From an uncultured Verrucomicrobiota bacterium (lineage in GTDB: Bacteria > Verrucomicrobiota > Verrucomicrobiia > Verrucomicrobiales > Akkermansiaceae): a DNA stretch of 32,514 bases. Of the stretch, positions 8,855 through 17,408 are shown in pieces (the stretch's first letter is position 1; each line of letters begins with the position of its first letter). The stretch is from NCBI GenBank assembly GCA_913063525.1, contig CAJXYV010000014.1:1-32514 (forward strand), in the 5' to 3' direction. A program made the translations under genes and the position numbers. Under the pieces are notes generated by a model. That model was not told the DNA's origin and made no database searches. It saw only the letters and a list, made by a program, of their open reading frames with translations.

Positions 8855-10171
8855 TCAGCCGATCAGCCCGAGTTTGGGGTAGTTGGCACCGAGAATGGAT
8901 TTGATTTCGGGGGCTTTGAGCCAGTCGCTGAGGACGGTGCCGTAGACGCTGCGGAAATCGACGTTGTGTTTGATGTCGCCTTCGTGGAGGTCGGTGAGGC
9001 TGGGGTGGAGGCCGTGGAGGCCACCTTTGACGGCGGGGCCGGCGAGGAAGAGGCAGGAGGCTTTGCCGTGGTCGGTGCCGATGCTGGCGTTTTCCGAGAC
9101 GCGGCGGCCGAACTCGGAAAAGGTCATGAGGACGACACGCTTGTCGTTGCCCTGCTCCTTGAGGTCGGCGAAGAAGGATTTGAGGCTGCTGTCGAGCTGG
9201 CCGAGCAGGCGGTCGTGGGAATTGAGCTGCTGGTTGTGGGTGTCGAAACCGCCGTGGCTGACGTAATAGACGCGGGTGGACATGCCGCCGGCGATCATGC
9301 GGGCAACGAGGTTGAGGTTTTTGGCCAGCGGGGTGCCATCGTAGCGGACGCTGGTGCGGTGTTTGGCGGCGATTTCGAGGATGGTTTTTGAGCTGACGCG
9401 GGCGTCGAGGGCGACACGTTCGAGGAAGGCGAGGTTTTCCTCGCCGGTGATGCCGCCGATTTTCCCGCCCGCCGCCATGGCGATGGAGCCGCCGGTGTTG
9501 GGTTCGTCGTCATGGGAGTCCTCGTCGGGTTTGTTGAGGTTGGCGAAGAATTCCTCGGCTTGGGCTTTTTCGCCGCCGCCGTGAATCCAGCGGTAGAGTT
9601 CGGGCGAGTTGAGGCAGACGCCTGGGTTTTTGAGGGCTCCGAAGCTTTCAGGGTGGGTTTTGTTGAAGCTGATGCCGACGGTGGGATCGGCGCCGGGGCA
9701 GGCGTTGTCGAAGTAGCGGCCGAGCCAGCCGGTGTTGGAGTGATTGGTGGTGTCGGCGGTTTCCCAGATCGAGGTGGAAACGAAGTGCGAGCGGTTGGGG
9801 TTGGGGTAGCCGACGCCTTGGACGATGCTGAGATCGCCTTCTTTAAAGAGCTGCCCGAGGAAGGGCATGGAGCCATTCAGGCCGACGTGATCATTGAGCT
9901 TGATGATGTCTTTTTCCTTTTTCCCGAGGCGGGGCCGCGCCCGATAATAGGCGTCATCGCCAAAGGGCACGAGGGTGTTGAGTCCGTCATTGCCACCCGC
10001 GAGCTGGAGCACGACGAGGATGGTGTCATCTTTGCCGGTGATGGGCTGGATGGCGAGATCGCGGGCGCCTTCGTGAAGCTGGCCGAAGGTGCGATCGATG
10101 AACATCGGCACCGTCCATGCGGCGGACGCACCCAAGACGGTGGAGCGGAGGAAATCGCGGCGGGTTTTCAT
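8855..10171 (-). CDS. DUF1501 family protein with Tat-like signal
   Basis: Starts MKTRRDFLRSTVLGASAAWTVPMF (twin-arginine-like); LVVLQLAGGNDGLNTLVPF, GGFDTHNQQ and SEFGRRVSENASIGTDHGKA are typical of DUF1501. The longer ORF start at 10435 is an upstream artefact overlapping the DUF1800 gene. Confidence 0.88.
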   Translation of the reverse strand: MKTRRDFLRSTVLGASAAWTVPMFIDRTFGQLHEGARDLAIQPITGKDDTILVVLQLAGGNDGLNTLVPFGDDAYYRARPRLGKKEKDIIKLNDHVGLNGSMPFLGQLFKEGDLSIVQGVGYPNPNRSHFVSTSIWETADTTNHSNTGWLGRYFDNACPGADPTVGISFNKTHPESFGALKNPGVCLNSPELYRWIHGGGEKAQAEEFFANLNKPDEDSHDDEPNTGGSIAMAAGGKIGGITGEENLAFLERVALDARVSSKTILEIAAKHRTSVRYDGTPLAKNLNLVARMIAGGMSTRVYYVSHGGFDTHNQQLNSHDRLLGQLDSSLKSFFADLKEQGNDKRVVLMTFSEFGRRVSENASIGTDHGKASCLFLAGPAVKGGLHGLHPSLTDLHEGDIKHNVDFRSVYGTVLSDWLKAPEIKSILGANYPKLGLIG

Positions 10172-10223
10172 GGTGGTGAAAGAAGTGGGAAGTGTTCGGT
10201 GAGTAGTGATCAGAGGAAGAGGT

Positions 10224-11744
10224 CTAGCAGAGTTGGTAGTAGGGGGTGCTGAGGATGAGGTGGCAGAGCTCGGCGGTTTCCTTGTTGGTGAAGACGACGC
10301 CTTGTTTAGAGTTGGCGTATTCGATGAATGAATTGCGGGCCTTGTCGGGGACGCGGTTTTGGAAAAAGCGGGAGATGAGCGAATCCACCAGTTCGGTAGG
10401 GTTTTCGCGCAGGGGGCGAGGGGTGATCTTTTCATAGTCTGGCCCCTGCCAGCCGCGGCCCATGATGCGCGGCGGAGGGGCCATGCCCGGAGTTTTAGTC
10501 TGCGCCTCTTTCGGAATTTTATCGAGCTCTCCCGCGCCTTTGGTGAGGAATCCGGCGAGATTGTAGCGGGTGAGTAGGGTGTTGGTATTGATCCACGCTT
10601 GGCCCCAGTCCCAGCCCGCGACGTTGGGCGGCATGAACAGGGTTTGGCCTAACTGCTGCTGCGCGGTGATGAGGAAGCCGATGGGAGGTTCGGTGATTTC
10701 GAGCTGTTTGAGGAGTCCGACGAGGTATTGGATGGGCGATTTGATCTGCGAGCGGATCGAAGCCTCGGAATAGAATTCCTTGGAGAGGAAGATTTCGCGG
10801 AGCAGGGGACCTGTCTGGAAGTTCGACTTTTGGAAACTCGCGGTCAGCGAGTCGAGAGCGACGGGTGAGGGTTTGTTGTAAACGAAGAACTCCCAGAGCT
10901 TTTTCGACATGAAGCGGGCGGCTTGGGGTTTTTCAAAGATCAGGCGGATGACATCGTCGCCTTTGAATGGGCCGGTTTTGCCGAAGATCGTTTTGTTGGT
11001 CTCGTCCCATTGACGCGGGTTGTGGACGACCTTGCCCGTCTCGCGGTTGAGCTGATAGCCGGTGAAGGCGCGGGCGGCTTCGCGGATGTCCTGCTCGCTG
11101 TAGTTGCCCTCGCCGAGGGTGAAGAGCTCCATCACCTCGCGGGCGAAGTTTTCATTCGGGTGGCCCTTTTTCGAACTTTGGGTGTCGAGGTAGAGCATCA
11201 TCGCGGGGTCCATCAGCACCGCTTGCGTGAGATCCTTGAAACTGCCGAAGGCGTTTTGGCGGAATAGGTGGTTTTGTTGAACCAGCAGAACGGGCTGTCT
11301 TACTTTCTGGATCGAGGTGGCGAAGTGGTCGTGCCAAAAGAGCGTCATCTTTTCGCGCAGCGGGGCCTGCGTCAGGAGCATGCGGCGGAACCACCAGCCT
11401 TGGGCTTCTAGTCCCTGCTGGCGCTCCTCTTTTTGGATTTTTTGACGGGCTTCGCGTTTGGCCTTTTCCGCCTCCGCCGGAGAAAGGTCGCGCATTGCTT
11501 GTTGGGCGAGACGTCGTTGTTCCTTGCGAACGAGCGCATCCGCCAGCATTTGCTCTTCGGTGCTCCAGACGGGAAGCGGGAAAGCGTCCAGCGGCTCGAT
11601 GGGAGAAATCAGCGATTCCACCGCTTGGGTGCGCCCCAACGCATGGAGGGCCGCGAGCTCCGCCGGGCCGCCGCCGAAGCCAGCACGATTCAACAAATGA
11701 GCCGCCTCAAAAAGAGTCCAAGAGTTTTCAGCTTTTGGGAGCAT
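10224..11744 (-). CDS. DUF1800 family protein
   Basis: 506 aa; AAHLLNRAGFGGGPAEL, LREKMTLFWHDHFATS, NENFAREVMELFTLGEGNYSEQDIREAARAFTGY; adjacent to DUF1501, a common pairing. Confidence 0.88.
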   Translation of the reverse strand: MLPKAENSWTLFEAAHLLNRAGFGGGPAELAALHALGRTQAVESLISPIEPLDAFPLPVWSTEEQMLADALVRKEQRRLAQQAMRDLSPAEAEKAKREARQKIQKEERQQGLEAQGWWFRRMLLTQAPLREKMTLFWHDHFATSIQKVRQPVLLVQQNHLFRQNAFGSFKDLTQAVLMDPAMMLYLDTQSSKKGHPNENFAREVMELFTLGEGNYSEQDIREAARAFTGYQLNRETGKVVHNPRQWDETNKTIFGKTGPFKGDDVIRLIFEKPQAARFMSKKLWEFFVYNKPSPVALDSLTASFQKSNFQTGPLLREIFLSKEFYSEASIRSQIKSPIQYLVGLLKQLEITEPPIGFLITAQQQLGQTLFMPPNVAGWDWGQAWINTNTLLTRYNLAGFLTKGAGELDKIPKEAQTKTPGMAPPPRIMGRGWQGPDYEKITPRPLRENPTELVDSLISRFFQNRVPDKARNSFIEYANSKQGVVFTNKETAELCHLILSTPYYQLC

Positions 11745-11807
11745 GAGGAGAAAACCCTAGGACGGGGCAGAAGTTGCGTGGGTGGCTTGAGATGCCATAA
11801 ATAGTCG

Positions 11808-11844
11808 AATCGAGTGTTCTGGATGATAACCAGAAATCTCGATT
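11808..11844. promoter_or_regulatory. 37-bp nested inverted repeat upstream of the toxin-antitoxin pair; candidate operator
   Basis: aatcgag-tg-ttctgg-atgataa-ccagaa-at-ctcgatt: 7-bp and 6-bp perfect arms around a 7-nt centre, ending 33 nt before the antitoxin ATG (11878). Confidence 0.55.
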
Positions 11845-11877
11845 GGCGAAGCTGCTCAAATCTGGTAAGGTCAACTT

Positions 11878-12099
11878 ATGAGAATCAACCATCAGACCGT
11901 CATTGATAGCCAAGGGCAGCCTGCGGCTGCGCTGATCCCATGGGGTGATTTCCTGCGTATCAGGGAAATGATCGATGGAGACGGGGTGTCAGAAGAGGAA
12001 GCCGTCGTCCTTCGCGAAGCTGAGGCGGATCGTCGCTCTGGAAACGATGACGCGTTCTACGATCTTTCGGCACTGAAGACCGAACTTTCTCTGCCTTAA
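11878..12099 (+). CDS. Type II antitoxin (Phd/RelB-like)
   Basis: 73 aa MRINHQTVIDSQGQPAAALIPWGDFLRIREMID...; immediately upstream (1 nt gap) of a RelE/ParE-like toxin reading frame. Confidence 0.7.
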   Translation: MRINHQTVIDSQGQPAAALIPWGDFLRIREMIDGDGVSEEEAVVLREAEADRRSGNDDAFYDLSALKTELSLP

Positions 12100-12100
12100 G

Positions 12101-12370
12101 ATGCGACGGATCGCGCTACACCGCCGTGCTGTCAAATATCTGCGAGGCATGCCTCGCGATCGCCAAATAAAGCTCGTACAGGCACTTGAGGAAATTTCAG
12201 CACTCCAAAACCTGACGGAGCACCCGAACATCAAGGCACTGTCAGGAGAATTCACAGGGTGGTTCAGGTTGCGAACGGGTATTTACCGCTCGATCCTACA
12301 AACTCGCAAAGGCGAGACCGAAGAAGTACTCTAGGTAGATTATATCGGCCCGAGAGGCGATGCTTACTGA
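12101..12370 (+). pseudogene. RelE/ParE-superfamily toxin interrupted by an in-frame TAG (12332..12334)
   Basis: MRRIALHRRAVKYLRGMPRDRQIKLVQALEEISALQNLTEHPNIKALSGEFTGWFRLRTGIYRSILQTRKGETEEVL-(TAG)-VDYIGPRGDAY-TGA. The frame after the TAG still encodes the RelE-like 'GxRxxxY' type C-terminus. The intact ORF called is 12101..12334 (77 aa). Confidence 0.7.
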
Positions 12371-12492
12371 CGTTCCATGCACGATTGGAATTGCTGAGTT
12401 TTCAGCGACACATCCAGCAATGCCAAAAATCGCGCCTGTCCTTTGGCGAATCCCCGTGATTCATTCCGCGCATGCACGCGCGCGACTTTGAC

Positions 12493-14940
12493 ATGACTCC
12501 CGAACTTCTGGCTCCTGCGGGGAACTGGGACTGCGCCCGTGCGGCGGTGGCGGCCGGGGCGGATGCAATTTATTTCGGATTGCCGCGGTTCAATGCGCGT
12601 TTGCGGGCGGATAATTTCATCGATGCGGATTTGGACGAGTTGATGGAATACCTGCACCGCCACGGGGTGAAGGGTTTCGTCGCGATGAACACCCTCATTT
12701 TCACCAGCGAAATGAAGGCGGCCGAGGAGCAGTTGCGGAAAATCGCGGCGGCTGGTGTGGATGCGCTGATTATCCAAGACTTGGGGCTGGCGAAACTCGC
12801 CCGCGAGGTCGCGCCGAATGTCGAGCTCCACGCTTCGACGCAGATGACGATCACCTCGCCCGAAGGTCTCGCTTTTCTGGAATCGCTGTTCCCGATGGAG
12901 CGTGCGGTGCTGGCCCGCGAGCTTTCGATCAAGGAAATCGAGCGTTTTCAGGCGTCTTCCTTGAAACCCAGAACGCCGCTGGAGGTTTTTGTCCACGGCG
13001 CTCTCTGCGTCGCCTATTCCGGCCAATGTCTCACCAGCGAGTCGCTCGGCCAGCGCAGTGCCAACCGCGGCGAATGCGCCCAAGCGTGCCGCATGCCTTA
13101 TGAAATCGTAGTGGACGGTGTGACCCGCGAACTTGGTGCCGTTCGTTACCTGCTCAGTCCGCAGGATCTGGCTGCGGCCGATCTGATCCCCGAGCTCGTC
13201 CGCGCTGGGGTGAAATCCTTCAAGATCGAAGGCCGCCTCAAGTCGCCTGAATACGTCTCCGCCGTCACTCGCGTTTATCGCAAGGCGCTCGACGCAGCGA
13301 TGGAGCAAAAGGAATCGCCGATCACCGCGTCCGACCGCTACGAGCTGGAAATGACGTTCTCCCGCGGCCTCAGCACGGGTTGGTTCGCAGGCACCAACCA
13401 CCCGTATCTGACGCACGGCAAATTCGGTAAAAAGCGCGGCCCCTTGCTCGGGGAAATCGTCGATTGCGGCCTAGGCTGGATTAAACTTGGCAAGCTCACG
13501 GGCGTGCCTTTCAACGCGGGCGATGGGGTCGTCTTTGATGCGGGAGAAAACCGCGATCTCGAACAAGGCGCACGCATCTGGGTGATCGAAGGCGACCGCC
13601 TGATTTTTCATCTCACTTACAGCGGGATCAACTTTGACCGCATCAAGCCGGGTCACACGCTCTACAAAACTTCCGACCCCAAACTCGATTCTGAGCTGCG
13701 CCGCTTTTGGCAGAACTCGCGCCCCGCCGAGAAAAAATCCCCGCTCCACCTCATTGTCACCGGTAAACCCGGCGAACCGATGGAAGTGCGGAGTGGCGAG
13801 TTTGGAGTGCGGAGTGAAGTGCCGCTGCAGGAGGCCGCCAAGCATCCACTCAGCGCCGAGACACTCGCTGCCCAGCTCGGTCGACTCGGTGATTCCTCGT
13901 TCGAACTCGGCACGCTGGACAACCAGTTGGAAGGGAATTGCCACATCGCCATTTCCGCGTTGAACCAGCTCCGCCGTGCCATGGTGAAACAGCTGGAAAC
14001 CGCAGCCGCGATCAAACCCGTCCTGCCGAAGATCACCACCAACCACCGCGATCTTTTTCCAGAAATTCCGCAGGCCGCACTCCAAACTCCGCACTTAAGC
14101 GTCCTCTGCCGCACCCTGCCCCAAGTCGGTGCCGCTCTCGAATGCGGCGTGGAAACGGTTTATTGCGACTTTGAAGACCCGCGCCGTTACAAAGAGGCCG
14201 TCGCACTTGGCAAAGCAGAAAGCGGAGAACAGAAAACTGAAATCATTCTCGCCACGCCGCGCATCCTCAAGCCCGGAGAAACCGGCTATCTCAAGCTCAT
14301 CGAAAATGCCGAGCCCGATGGCTTGCTGCTTCGCAATCTCAGCGCGCTTCACTATTACAAAGACCGAGCGGACTTGAAAAAGATCGGCGACTTTTCGCTC
14401 AACGTCGCCAACCCAATCACCGCGAAACTGCTGATGGAAAACGCGGGGCTGGATCACCTCACGGTTTCCTACGATCTCAACATCGGCCAAGTTCTGGAAC
14501 TACTCCACTGCGCCCCGCCCGCTTGGTTTGAGCTCACGCTGCACCAGCACATGCCGATGTTTCATATGGAGCACTGTGTTTTCTGCACCTTTCTCAGCAA
14601 GGGCACGACCTACAAAGACTGCGGTCGTCCTTGCGAAACTCACGTCGTGCATCTGCGCGACCGCGTCGGCCAGCTTCACCGCCTGCAAGCGGACGTCGGT
14701 TGTCGCAATACGCTCTTCAATGGCAAGGCCCAGACCGGCGCACGCTACTTCCAACACCTGCGCAACGCCGGACTCTCCCGCTTCCGCGTCGAGTTATTGG
14801 ACGAAGCCGAAGACGCCGCTAAAACGATCCGCGCTTACCAAGACCTGCTCAGCGGCAAGTCCGATGCCTTTGAACTGCTCGACGAAGTCCAGGCCCTCGA
14901 AAAACTCGGCGTTACTGAAGGCACCTTGGCCGAACACTGA
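12493..14940 (+). CDS. Peptidase U32 family protein (collagenase-like, with C-terminal DUF3656-like extension)
   Basis: MTPELLAPAGNWDCARAAVAAGADAIYFGLPRFNARLRADNF; SANRGECAQACRMPYE signature; LLSPQDLAAADLIPELVRAGVKSFKIEGRLKSPEYV. The ORF extends to an upstream ATG at 12472. Confidence 0.9.
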   Translation: MTPELLAPAGNWDCARAAVAAGADAIYFGLPRFNARLRADNFIDADLDELMEYLHRHGVKGFVAMNTLIFTSEMKAAEEQLRKIAAAGVDALIIQDLGLAKLAREVAPNVELHASTQMTITSPEGLAFLESLFPMERAVLARELSIKEIERFQASSLKPRTPLEVFVHGALCVAYSGQCLTSESLGQRSANRGECAQACRMPYEIVVDGVTRELGAVRYLLSPQDLAAADLIPELVRAGVKSFKIEGRLKSPEYVSAVTRVYRKALDAAMEQKESPITASDRYELEMTFSRGLSTGWFAGTNHPYLTHGKFGKKRGPLLGEIVDCGLGWIKLGKLTGVPFNAGDGVVFDAGENRDLEQGARIWVIEGDRLIFHLTYSGINFDRIKPGHTLYKTSDPKLDSELRRFWQNSRPAEKKSPLHLIVTGKPGEPMEVRSGEFGVRSEVPLQEAAKHPLSAETLAAQLGRLGDSSFELGTLDNQLEGNCHIAISALNQLRRAMVKQLETAAAIKPVLPKITTNHRDLFPEIPQAALQTPHLSVLCRTLPQVGAALECGVETVYCDFEDPRRYKEAVALGKAESGEQKTEIILATPRILKPGETGYLKLIENAEPDGLLLRNLSALHYYKDRADLKKIGDFSLNVANPITAKLLMENAGLDHLTVSYDLNIGQVLELLHCAPPAWFELTLHQHMPMFHMEHCVFCTFLSKGTTYKDCGRPCETHVVHLRDRVGQLHRLQADVGCRNTLFNGKAQTGARYFQHLRNAGLSRFRVELLDEAEDAAKTIRAYQDLLSGKSDAFELLDEVQALEKLGVTEGTLAEH

Positions 14941-15104
14941 CCCGCGCCAGCCGAGGGCTGTGGCAAAGTGATGCGTGATCTGAGGATTCCTTGAGGATAC
15001 CTCTGGAATCTTTGGTGTGCCTGTGCTAGATTGGAAATCCATCGATTGTTATCGAAGTTGCGTGATGCTCGACGACTTCCGTCGGCATTCCAGTCTCTCA
15101 TTGA

Positions 15105-17408
15105 ATGATGGGCGACTGCGGCGGCTTTGCGATCGGTTCTCCCCCCTCCGAAGAAAAGCCCTTCATGTTGCGACTCCTGCCATGGAAATTTTTCGTAAAG
15201 CACGCGGCGCGACGCTATGGCGTGCTCGATCCGGCAACGTTGCTGGCGAGGATACGGAGCTTCGCGCAGCCGTCGGAAGTCGCCGAGCCGATGGAATTGC
15301 TACGGGCTGGCATCGTCTTTCACGCGCGCGGCCTGGTGAACGCGAAGGCCATCCAACACAATCTCGATTGGGTGTGGCCTTACTGGGTGGAGCGCCAGTT
15401 CAATCCCGCTGATCCATCCTTTGTGCCGCGGGCTTTTTCGTTCAGCCATATCAATCTGACTCATCGCAACTGGACCGCCATCGGGCTCCCCGACGTGCCG
15501 GTTTATCCCATCATCGATCCCCGCGGTTTGCTCACGCCTTTGCACGACGGGTGGTCGCTGGATTTCTGGATTGTGACGGATCAGGGCCAATGTCTGCTAC
15601 CCAGCAAGCTGGAGGATGCTGCCGTGATCCAGCAGTTGCTCCTCAAACCCACGCTGACCGTGAAAACCCAGTGTCAACAGGACGGACTGAGGCTGGAACT
15701 CGCCACGAATATGGTCCCGATGGACTTGGCAAACGCAGAAGTTTGTACGCGGGTTGTCGCCCATTCGGATAAAGACGGTTGGCTCGTGGTCGCGGTGCGG
15801 CCTTACAACCCAGAGGGGGTCCAATTCATCCATCGCATCGAGCTGGAATCCACAGGAGACGCCTTCCGTGTCAACAAAGAGGCGACCGTTAAACTGGGCG
15901 AGCGACCTGACTCCCTCCGCATGGCCCACTACGCCGAGGGCGACGTCTATTTAGATCTGCCCGAGCGGGCCGACCAGCACGAGATCTGCTGCGACGTCGG
16001 GATGGCGACGGCGGCCGCGCTGTTTCGCATTCAGGCCAGTATCCCTCGCGAGTTGAATGTCTCGGTGACCTTGGAGCGCGATTTGAAAAGGCTCTCAAAA
16101 CCCGTCAACGTGGCACGGTCTTGGCCTGAAGCATTGAGTGGTAGCGCTGAACTGCGCATCCCCGATGCCCGGATGCAATTTCTTTACGACGCAGCCGTCA
16201 GGACGCTTTTGCTTCTCTCGGCGGATGACCTGGTGCCGGGGCCCTACACCTACCGCCGTTTCTGGTTCCGCGACGCCTGCCTGATGCTCCACCCCCTGAT
16301 GCTGATCGGTCAACTGGAGCGCGCCGATCGGATCTTGGGTGGTTTCCCCGCTCGTCAAAATCGATCCGGTTACTTCCTATCGCAGGAAGGCGAGTGGGAT
16401 TCCAACGGACAAGTCCTGTGGATTGCCGCCCGTTACGCCGAACTATCTGGAAAACGATTGGGGGGCGAGATCGAGCGATCTCTGCGCAAAGCCGTGCGCT
16501 GGCTGGCGAGAAAGCGTGTCACGGCGAATGCTCCGCCCGGCACTGCGGGGCTTTTGCCCGCTGGATTCAGTGCGGAGCATCTGGGGCCAAACGACTTCTA
16601 CTACTGGGACGATTTCTGGGCCTTGGGCGGTTTGAAAGCGGTGGCGGAGTATCGGCGGCAAGTTGGCGACCTTGAGGCGGATCACGAAGCGGAATTGCTT
16701 GCTGCCGAGTTCGCCCAGAGCATTCAAACCAGCATCGAATCCATCCCGAGTTCCCGTGCCAGAGGGGCGATCCCTGCCGCACCCGGCAGGAGGCTGGACG
16801 CTGGAGCGATCGGTTCAATGGTCGCGGATTACCCGCTGCAACTCGATCCACCCGGTGAGAAGCGACTGATGAAAACTGCCGAGTTCCTGATGGAACGCTG
16901 TTTCCAGCAGGGAGGATTTTTTCAAGAAATGATTCACTCGGGGATCAATGCTTATTTGACCCTTGATCTCGCGCAAACGCTGCTGCGGGCGGGCGATCCA
17001 CGTTTTGCCCAGCTCGTTCGCGCCGTCGCCGATCTGGCATCGCCCACGGGGCAATGGCCGGAGGCGATTCACCCGCAGACACTGGGTGGCTGCATGGGCG
17101 ATGGTCAGCACGGGTGGGCCGCAGCTGAGTGGATCATGATGATGCGAAACAGTTTCGTGCGGGAGGAAAAAGACTTTCTCGTGATTGGCTCGGGTATTCT
17201 CCCTGAATGGTTGGTCGAGGGTGGCGAAATTCACTTCGGGCCGACTCTCACCGCCTGGGGCCCGGTCAGCGTGAGGCTGGCGGGTCTACTGCTCACTTTG
17301 AGCGCCCAGTGGCGCGACACCGCCCCGAACATCAAGATCGCAGTTCCGGGATTTTTAGCCATCGAAGCCGACCCCTCGGATCATCTCTTTCAACTCAAAA
17401 AATTATGA
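15105..17408 (+). CDS. Six-hairpin glycosidase-like / glycogen-debranching-enzyme-like protein
   Basis: 767 aa; central and C-terminal alpha/alpha-toroid-type motifs (YTYRRFWFRDACLMLHPLMLIGQLERADRIL; DSNGQVLWIAARYAEL; DFYYWDDFWALGGLKAVAEY). A later ATG at 15165 is an alternative start. Confidence 0.65.
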   Translation: MMGDCGGFAIGSPPSEEKPFMLRLLPWKFFVKHAARRYGVLDPATLLARIRSFAQPSEVAEPMELLRAGIVFHARGLVNAKAIQHNLDWVWPYWVERQFNPADPSFVPRAFSFSHINLTHRNWTAIGLPDVPVYPIIDPRGLLTPLHDGWSLDFWIVTDQGQCLLPSKLEDAAVIQQLLLKPTLTVKTQCQQDGLRLELATNMVPMDLANAEVCTRVVAHSDKDGWLVVAVRPYNPEGVQFIHRIELESTGDAFRVNKEATVKLGERPDSLRMAHYAEGDVYLDLPERADQHEICCDVGMATAAALFRIQASIPRELNVSVTLERDLKRLSKPVNVARSWPEALSGSAELRIPDARMQFLYDAAVRTLLLLSADDLVPGPYTYRRFWFRDACLMLHPLMLIGQLERADRILGGFPARQNRSGYFLSQEGEWDSNGQVLWIAARYAELSGKRLGGEIERSLRKAVRWLARKRVTANAPPGTAGLLPAGFSAEHLGPNDFYYWDDFWALGGLKAVAEYRRQVGDLEADHEAELLAAEFAQSIQTSIESIPSSRARGAIPAAPGRRLDAGAIGSMVADYPLQLDPPGEKRLMKTAEFLMERCFQQGGFFQEMIHSGINAYLTLDLAQTLLRAGDPRFAQLVRAVADLASPTGQWPEAIHPQTLGGCMGDGQHGWAAAEWIMMMRNSFVREEKDFLVIGSGILPEWLVEGGEIHFGPTLTAWGPVSVRLAGLLLTLSAQWRDTAPNIKIAVPGFLAIEADPSDHLFQLKKL

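Noticed and set aside
9512-10252. 246-aa plus ORF (and 8798..9391) antisense to DUF1501
   Set aside because: Val/Gly/Ala/Glu-rich complement of a clearly coding minus-strand gene.
10172-10435. N-terminal extension of the DUF1501 ORF up to 10435
   Set aside because: Overlaps the DUF1800 gene and has low-complexity S/T/P sequence; MKTRRDFL at 10171 is a standard Tat-type start.
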